From: Alphaproteobacteria bacterium
GTDB taxonomy: Bacteria > Pseudomonadota > Alphaproteobacteria > Thalassobaculales > Thalassobaculaceae
Reading direction: 5' to 3'
Assembly (NCBI GenBank): GCA_028822575.1
Contig: JAPKDN010000046.1
Coordinates: 1-11,897, forward strand
DNA: 11,897 bases
In this document: one piece after another, positions 7,688-11,897 of the stretch
Numbering within the stretch: position 1 is the first letter of the stretch
How the letters are laid out: every line of letters begins with the position of its first letter
The notes under the pieces: model-generated
Seen by the model: the letters and a program-made list of their open reading frames with translations, nothing else
The model's database searches: none
What the model was told of the DNA's origin: nothing
Program-made: the position numbers and the translations under genes

Positions 7688-8729
7688 ATAGCACCGCCTC
7701 CGCCAGAACCTGGAGCGCCTCTGGTGACCCGGTGCGGGCGATCAGTGTATCGACGTGCCGTTGTTTCGCGGCGGCCTTCCAGTCTGAGAGTTTTTCGACG
7801 ATCCGCGCTTTCGAGCCGACCAGCGCGCATTGATCTATCAGAGCCTGGGGGACCGCCTCCGCCGCTTCGCCGCGCTTGCCGTCTAGGAAAAGATTCTGAA
7901 TCTTGGTCGCCGCCTCTTCGAAGCCGATGCGCTTGGCGTAATCGCAATAGAAATTCTTGTCCCTTGCGCCCATCCCGCCAATGTAGAGCGCTAGGTTCTC
8001 GCGCACTGGACGGCTTGCGGCTTCCACGTCGTCGTTAACATTGATGTAGCACATGGGCATGACATCGAAATCAGCTAGGGTGCGGCCTTTGCCCGCCTTG
8101 TCGAAGCCGGCCTGGATATGTGGCTCGAACACATCGAAACGGGTTGGGTCCATATAGATCGGAATAAAGCCGTCTACGATTTCTGCCGCCGCCTTGACAC
8201 CGGCGGGCGAGATTGCGCCGGTGACCATACGCATCGACGGGTCGCCGTGCAGGATGCTTTTCAAGGGAATGCCAAGCCCGGTCCCGCCATCGCCTTTGTA
8301 AGGGAATGAGTAGTGCTCGCCCTCGTGGACCAACGGTCCCTTGCGTTCCAGGATGGTGCGCACGATCGAGACATATTCCCGAAGCCGGGTCAGCGGTTTG
8401 CCATAGGGCACGCCGTGCCAGCCTTCGACCACCTGCGGGCCGGATGGTCCAAGGCCGAGGATGAAGCGTCCGCCAGACATCTGTTGCAACGTGATCGCGC
8501 TCATCGCCGTCATGGTCGGCGTCCGTGTGGTCATCTGGATGATGCCGGTGCCGACCTTGATCTTGGAGGTTCGGGCGAGTGCCCACGCCGCCGGTGTGAT
8601 CGCGTCGTGACCCCAGGACTCCGACGTCCAGAGCGAGTCAAAGCCGAGGTTTTCGGCCTCCGCGATCAGCTCCATGTTCAACGAAAAATGGGCCCCATGG
8701 CCACCGCCAATACTCAATCCCAGTTTCAT
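7686..8729 (-). CDS. LLM-class flavin-dependent (probably F420-dependent) oxidoreductase
   Basis: A 347-aa member of the bacterial luciferase-like monooxygenase superfamily (TIM barrel). Members use FMN or F420 to reduce or oxygenate organic substrates. Visible features are the first barrel strand MKLGLSIGG, the segment LGFDSLWTSESWGHD (residues 28-42), strand/loop VGTGIIQMTTRTP, and the family hallmark SGGRFILGLGPSGPQVVEGW at 85-104. Then come YGKPLTRLREYVSIVRTIL and the later barrel segment GVKAAAEIVDGFIPIYM. The pattern resembles the F420-associated LLM subfamilies of actinobacteria. A strong AGGAGG (complement of 8741-8746) lies 11 nt before ATG 8729. It diverges from a second LLM gene and lies 1.3 kb from npdG-cofE-cofD, which supports F420 over FMN by context. 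It is the first gene of the minus-strand block. Substrate unknown. Confidence 0.9.
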   Translation of the reverse strand: MKLGLSIGGGHGAHFSLNMELIAEAENLGFDSLWTSESWGHDAITPAAWALARTSKIKVGTGIIQMTTRTPTMTAMSAITLQQMSGGRFILGLGPSGPQVVEGWHGVPYGKPLTRLREYVSIVRTILERKGPLVHEGEHYSFPYKGDGGTGLGIPLKSILHGDPSMRMVTGAISPAGVKAAAEIVDGFIPIYMDPTRFDVFEPHIQAGFDKAGKGRTLADFDVMPMCYINVNDDVEAASRPVRENLALYIGGMGARDKNFYCDYAKRIGFEEAATKIQNLFLDGKRGEAAEAVPQALIDQCALVGSKARIVEKLSDWKAAAKQRHVDTLIARTGSPEALQVLAEAVL

Positions 8730-8874
8730 GCTCTTAACGTCCTCCTGATGGCGCCGCCGAAAGATCCGTGGCAGATTGCTGGCGACAGCATAGGAGCGCC
8801 GCCAGGAAAAGGCGACGCCCCAAATAGCGCCCCCATAATTCCTGGCGCGGGAATGAGAATCGGAGATCGTGGCG
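8730..8874. promoter_or_regulatory. Divergent intergenic region between two LLM genes
   Basis: These 145 nt must hold the promoters of both LLM genes. No clear sigma70 pair was found on either strand; a CATAAT at 8834-8839 could be a plus-strand -10 but lacks a -35. An imperfectly spaced dyad, ATTCC-N7-GGAAT (8838-8854), lies 20 nt before the plus-strand ATG and could be an operator. The dyad arms are only 5 bp, so chance is a real explanation. Confidence 0.25.
8862..8865 (+). promoter_or_regulatory. Ribosome binding site that decides the second LLM start
   Basis: GGAG at 8862-8865 lies 9 nt before ATG 8875 but only 3 nt before the in-frame GTG 8869. The ATG is therefore preferred, giving the N-terminus MKIGLYMATQW. 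Confidence 0.6.
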
Positions 8875-9873
8875 ATGAAAATCGGACTCTACATGGCGAC
8901 CCAATGGCCCGCCGGAGCGGATCTTGGCGGCGAGATGGCCAATCTGATCGAGCAGACCCGGGTGGCCAAGGCCAACGGCTTCTCCTCGGTGCTTGTCGGG
9001 CAGCATTTCCTGTCCGAACCCCTACAGATGATTCAGGCGGAACCGCTTCTCGCCCGGCTAGTAGCAGAAGGTGAGGGGATGGAGTTCGGCATCGCCATTG
9101 TCCTCTTGGCGATGCAGAACCCTGTGATCGCGGCTGAATACGCCGCCTCCCTCGATTGGATCACCGGCGGCAAATACATCCTTGGGGTTGGCGTCGGTTA
9201 TCGGCGCGAGGAGTTCGAGGCGCTGGGCGTGCCCTTCGAGGAGCGGGCAAGCCGTTTCGAGGAGGCGATCCCGCTGATCCGACGGCTTTGGACTGAGGAT
9301 TCCGTCGAGCATCGGGGTGAGCATTTCACCGTTGGCGGTCTTGGCGCTAGCATCAAGCCCAAGCAGCCCGGCGGCCCACCAATCTGGGTTGGCGGCGAGG
9401 TCCTAGTCGCGGTACGCCGCGCCGCCCGGCTGGGCTGTGCCTGGGTGGTGCCGCCGACCATGCATTACGACGATATCACCAAGCGGGTCGATGTTTATAA
9501 AAAAGCCCAGGCTGAGGCCGCCGTAAGCCACGATTATGGCCAGCCGGTCATCCGCGAGGTCGTCATCGGCGAGACCCGCGAGGCGGCTATGGCAGCGGCG
9601 GGGCCTTATCTGCTGGCGAAATACGAATCCTATGCCTCCTGGGGCCAGACGGCGGCTTCCGAAGGCCCGAGCCTGGCGGATAGGTTTGATGAGTTTTGCG
9701 CCAACCGTTTCATTATCGGCGACGAGGCCGAGGTGGCTGATGAGATCGCCCGTTATCGCGACGATTTTGGTGCCGACCACTTTCTGGCCCGTCTGCAATG
9801 GCCAGGATTTGGCCAAAAGGGTGTCCTCGATGGGATCGAGCGACTTGGCCGGGTCGCGGCGAAGCTGGGGTAG
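8875..9873 (+). CDS. LLM-class flavin-dependent (probably F420-dependent) oxidoreductase
   Basis: Encodes 332 aa from ATG 8875; the GTG two codons upstream is disfavoured by ribosome binding site spacing. Luciferase-like TIM-barrel features are MKIGLYMATQW (first strand), ANGFSSVLVGQHFLSEP (residues 34-50), FGIAIVLLAMQNPVIAAEYAA (about 71-91), and the hallmark TGGKYILGVGVGYRREEFEA at 97-116. These are followed by VPFEERASRFEEAIPLIRRLW and the substrate/cofactor-side strand PPIWVGGE (168-175). It is clearly a different subfamily from the divergent LLM gene (GVGVGYRREEFEALG versus LGLGPSGPQVVEG), so the pair did not arise by recent tandem duplication. It lies 182 nt upstream of npdG on the same strand. 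F420 use is inferred from this context; FMN use with a separate reductase cannot be excluded. Substrate unknown. Confidence 0.9.
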   Translation: MKIGLYMATQWPAGADLGGEMANLIEQTRVAKANGFSSVLVGQHFLSEPLQMIQAEPLLARLVAEGEGMEFGIAIVLLAMQNPVIAAEYAASLDWITGGKYILGVGVGYRREEFEALGVPFEERASRFEEAIPLIRRLWTEDSVEHRGEHFTVGGLGASIKPKQPGGPPIWVGGEVLVAVRRAARLGCAWVVPPTMHYDDITKRVDVYKKAQAEAAVSHDYGQPVIREVVIGETREAAMAAAGPYLLAKYESYASWGQTAASEGPSLADRFDEFCANRFIIGDEAEVADEIARYRDDFGADHFLARLQWPGFGQKGVLDGIERLGRVAAKLG

Positions 9874-9945
9874 AGCATCTCGGCGAGTTTCCGGTCCAAG
9901 CATGCTCAAAAGTCGAATCGGTCGCATCCGTCGTGTCACTACTGA

Positions 9946-9973
9946 TTGCCTTTCGCCCCCCGGCTCGTCTAAT
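9946..9973 (+). promoter_or_regulatory. Candidate promoter of the F420 operon
   Basis: TTGCCT (9946-9951; four of six matches to TTGACA) is separated by 16 nt from TCTAAT (9968-9973; five of six matches to TATAAT). Transcription would start near 9980, placing the 15-bp hairpin at 9992-10025 in the leader of npdG. This is a motif match only. Confidence 0.35.
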
Positions 9974-9991
9974 GCTGTGCGCTACAATTTC

Positions 9992-10025
9992 AGCCGCCAT
10001 CCCGGCCTTTGCCGGGATGGCGGCT
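9992..10025 (+). repeat. Perfect 15-bp hairpin upstream of npdG
   Basis: AGCCGCCATCCCGGC (9992-10006), loop CTTT, and its exact reverse complement (10011-10025). The core ATCCCGGC-N4-GCCGGGAT resembles the short interspersed palindromes scattered between genes in many proteobacteria. No T-tract follows, so it is not a standard terminator for the upstream LLM gene, although it could stabilise that mRNA's 3' end. It ends 15 nt before the AAGGA ribosome binding site of npdG (10041-10045), so if transcribed with npdG it would fold in the leader. Confidence 0.8.
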
Positions 10026-10055
10026 CGTGGCATTTGAACCAAGGAACAAAACATC

Positions 10056-10730
10056 ATGGCCAAGAAGATCGCGATTATCGGAGGGTCCGGGGCGTTGGGC
10101 GCGGGGCTGGCCAAGCGTTGGGCCAAGGCGGGGCATAAGATTGTTGTTGGCTCCCGTGATGCGGTGCGCGCGGCCGAGGCGGCGGTGCGGCTGAACCAGG
10201 AAGCCGGGACCTCGACCATCGCCGGGATGGGCAATCCTGAGGCGGCAGCGGCCTGTGAGATCGTGGTTCTGACCGTGCCCTACGCCAATCAGGTGCCGAC
10301 TCTGGATGCGATCGCCCCGGCGCTCGACGGCAAGATTTTGGTCGACGTTACCGTGCCGCTGGTGCCGCCGAAGGTGCGTACTGTTCATGTGCCGGAAGGC
10401 GGCTCCTGCGCCAAGGCGGCTCAGGACAAGCTGGGCGAGGGGGTGCGAGTGGTCTCGGCGTTCCAGAATGTCGCGGCGACGCACCTGGACGATCTGACCC
10501 ACGCGATCGATTGCGACGTGCTGGTCTGCGGCAATGATCCAAAGGCGCGCGAGGAAATCGTCCAACTCGCTGGGGATGCAGACATGAAGGCTTGGCACGC
10601 CGGGGTCATCGCCAACTCGATCGTCGCCGAGGCTTTGACATCGACGCTGATCTTCATGAACGCGCGGTATAAGATCGACGGCGCTGGCATCCGGATGACC
10701 GGAGAGCCGGGTTCGGCCGCACGGGAATAG
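10056..10730 (+). CDS. npdG: F420H2:NADP+ oxidoreductase (NADPH-dependent F420 reductase)
   Basis: A cytoplasmic enzyme moving hydride between NADP(H) and coenzyme F420, in bacteria probably supplying F420H2 from NADPH. The 224 aa match the archaeal and bacterial NpdG/FNO family (about 210-230 aa). The N-terminal Rossmann motif IIGGSGALGAGLAKR is at residues 7-21. The NADP-2'-phosphate site VVGSRD (Ser33, Arg34) corresponds to the Ser/Arg pair of Archaeoglobus FNO. The family landmarks TIAGMGNPEAAAACEIVVLTVPY, VDVTVPLVPP, VRVVSAFQNVAA and CDVLVCGND follow in the expected order. AAGGA (10041-10045) lies 10 nt before ATG 10056. The stop is 9 nt before cofE, so the two are almost certainly in one operon. 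An F420-independent NADP oxidoreductase-like role is possible in principle, but cofE and cofD next door argue strongly for F420. Confidence 0.93.
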   Translation: MAKKIAIIGGSGALGAGLAKRWAKAGHKIVVGSRDAVRAAEAAVRLNQEAGTSTIAGMGNPEAAAACEIVVLTVPYANQVPTLDAIAPALDGKILVDVTVPLVPPKVRTVHVPEGGSCAKAAQDKLGEGVRVVSAFQNVAATHLDDLTHAIDCDVLVCGNDPKAREEIVQLAGDADMKAWHAGVIANSIVAEALTSTLIFMNARYKIDGAGIRMTGEPGSAARE

Positions 10731-10739
10731 GCAGCGTCC

Positions 10740-11507
10740 ATGACCACCCGCATGACATTGGCGGCGCTTCGGGGCATCCCCAAGGTCAAGCCAGGCGATG
10801 ACCTCGCGACAATTTTAATCGCCGCGCTCGAGGAATCGGGTGAGGTGTTGGAGGATAGCGATATCCTCGTCGTCGCCCAAAAGATCATCTCCAAGGCCGA
10901 GGGCCGGATCGTTGCGCTGGAGGATATCGAGCCTTCGGCGACGGCGATTGAGCTGGCTGGCAAGGTGGACAAGGACCCGCGCCAGATCGAATTGGTGCTG
11001 CGGGAATCGCGCGAGGTGGTTAAGTATCGTCCTGGCGTCATCATCGTCGAGCAAAACCTTGGCCTGGTGATGGCTAATGCCGGCATCGATCACTCCAATG
11101 TCGAGAGCGATGAGGGGCGGGAGCATCTCCTGTTGTTACCGTTAGACCCTGACGCCAGTTGCGAGCGTCTGCGAGTGGAATTGAAAAAACGCCTCGGTGT
11201 TAATGTTGGGGTGATCATCAACGACAGTATCGGCCGCGCCTGGCGCGTCGGAACTGTCGGGCACGCGATCGGCGTTGGCGGTTTGCCGGCGGTGATCGAT
11301 CTGCGTGGCGCAACGGATATGTTTGGTCGTGAGCTGCTGGTGAGCGAACAGGCCGTGGCCGATGAATTAGCTGCTGCCGCGTCGCTCCTGCAGGGACAAG
11401 CGGCAGAGGGTCTGCCGGTGGTGCTAGTCCGGGGTTTCCGTTCCGACGCGCCCACCCAAGGCGCCGATGCGCTGATCCGACCGCGACAGATGGACATGTT
11501 CCGTTGA
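10740..11507 (+). CDS. cofE: Coenzyme F420-0:L-glutamate ligase
   Basis: Adds gamma-linked L-glutamate to F420-0 with GTP and divalent metal, building the F420 tail. The 255 aa equal the stand-alone archaeal-type CofE. The C-terminal FMN/nitroreductase-like domain of actinobacterial FbiB (about 450 aa) is absent. Motifs are GIPKVKPGDDL (residues 12-22), DILVVAQKIISKAEGR (41-56), MANAGIDHSNV (111-121, with likely metal/GTP ligands Asp117 and Asn120), NDSIGRAWR (161-169, Asp162) and GHAIGVGGLPAVIDLRG. ATG 10740 is 9 nt after the npdG stop; an in-frame ATG at 10752 is an alternative. The stop codon TGA overlaps the proposed TTG start of cofD, indicating translational coupling. The family is secure. 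How many glutamates are added cannot be read from the sequence. Confidence 0.95.
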   Translation: MTTRMTLAALRGIPKVKPGDDLATILIAALEESGEVLEDSDILVVAQKIISKAEGRIVALEDIEPSATAIELAGKVDKDPRQIELVLRESREVVKYRPGVIIVEQNLGLVMANAGIDHSNVESDEGREHLLLLPLDPDASCERLRVELKKRLGVNVGVIINDSIGRAWRVGTVGHAIGVGGLPAVIDLRGATDMFGRELLVSEQAVADELAAAASLLQGQAAEGLPVVLVRGFRSDAPTQGADALIRPRQMDMFR

Positions 11508-11897
11508 GCGACAAAGGCTCCGAGAATGGAGAAATCGTGGTGCTTTCCGGTGGTGTCGGTGGTGCCAAGCTGGTCTTGGGACTGGCCCATGTGACGACGC
11601 CGGAACGATTGCTTGTGGTCGCCAATACGGGCGATGATTTCAAGCATTTGGGGCTGCATATCGCCCCTGATATCGATTCCGTGGTCTATGCGCTTGCCGA
11701 TCTCGCGGACAAGCAACGCGGTTGGGGGCGGGCCGAAGAGACCTGGACCTTCATGAAAGCCCTCGCAGGGCTTGGCGGCGAGGATTGGTTCAATCTTGGT
11801 GACGGTGACCTTGCCATGCATGTGGAGCGCACCCGTCGTCTTGCCGTCGGCGAGAGTCTGACGGAGGCGACGGCGGCGCTCTGCGCGGCGCTTGGAC
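11504..11897 (+). CDS. cofD: 2-phospho-L-lactate (or related phospho-acid) transferase, partial
   Basis: Transfers the guanylyl-activated phospho-acid side arm to the deazaflavin Fo, giving F420-0 or a dehydro/3PG variant. The first 131 codons are visible before the window edge. Landmarks are VVLSGGVGGAKLVLGL (residues 12-27, nucleotide/Fo-binding loop), VVANTGDDF (38-46), GLHIAPDIDSVVYAL (50-64), GWGRAEETW (73-81) and LGDGDLAMHVERTRRL (98-113). All are in the order expected for CofD. The last motif is usually written GDRDLA; here it is GDGDLA. I place the start at TTG 11504, overlapping the cofE TGA (11505-11507) with GGA 9 nt upstream. GTG 11537, with GGAG 5 nt upstream, is a credible alternative that leaves only a three-residue lead before the S-G-G-V-G-G loop. 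Side-arm choice depends on CofC, which is not in the window. Confidence 0.92.
   Translation, partial: MSDKGSENGEIVVLSGGVGGAKLVLGLAHVTTPERLLVVANTGDDFKHLGLHIAPDIDSVVYALADLADKQRGWGRAEETWTFMKALAGLGGEDWFNLGDGDLAMHVERTRRLAVGESLTEATAALCAALG

Noticed and set aside
8313..9074. 253-codon plus-strand open frame spanning the divergent LLM intergenic region
   Set aside because: It runs antisense to one LLM gene and out of frame with the other, and its composition is low-complexity Arg/Gly/Pro-rich, typical of shadow frames.
11090..11821. 243-codon minus-strand open frame opposite cofE/cofD
   Set aside because: Antisense to two confidently identified F420 genes; no family features.

Overview
The window is 11.9 kb of fairly GC-rich bacterial DNA, dense with genes and with strong codon bias. 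Gene content (GMC oxidoreductase, two EamA/DMT exporters, PIG3-like quinone oxidoreductase, LLM flavoenzymes and a coenzyme F420 operon) and gene style fit an environmental alphaproteobacterium. There is no rRNA, tRNA or other taxonomic marker, so this placement is inference. No mobile element, CRISPR array or tRNA was seen.

Layout. (1) Positions 1-99, minus strand: the first 33 codons of a gene with a twin-arginine export signal, cut by the window edge. It is divergent from what follows across a spacer with a promoter-like motif in each direction. (2) Positions 298-4805, plus strand: a choline-dehydrogenase-like GMC flavoenzyme, an EamA permease, a 2-keto-4-pentenoate hydratase-family enzyme, and a decayed FkbM-type methyltransferase (two frameshifts, two internal stops). 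A 12-bp perfect stem plus a T-tract follows. (3) Positions 8729 down to 4904, minus strand: an LLM-class flavin/F420 oxidoreductase, a second EamA permease, a DJ-1/PfpI protein of the isocyanide-hydratase type, and a PIG3-like quinone oxidoreductase. Gaps of 74-94 nt are compatible with one transcript. (4) Positions 8875 to the right edge, plus strand: a second LLM oxidoreductase, divergent from the first. After a 182-nt spacer carrying a promoter-like motif and a 15-bp perfect hairpin comes the tight F420 cluster npdG-cofE-cofD, with cofD running off the window.

How the genes fit together. NpdG links NADPH and F420, CofD joins the phospho-acid side arm to the deazaflavin Fo, and CofE adds the glutamate tail. 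The two LLM oxidoreductases beside this cluster are the obvious candidate users of F420H2, though LLM proteins can also use FMN. The best reading is an F420 production and use island in a proteobacterium, next to an oxidoreductase/transporter neighbourhood of unknown substrate. All families are known. What is less ordinary is the F420 locus in a proteobacterium-like setting, the divergent LLM pair, the decayed FkbM gene and the hairpin in the presumed npdG leader.
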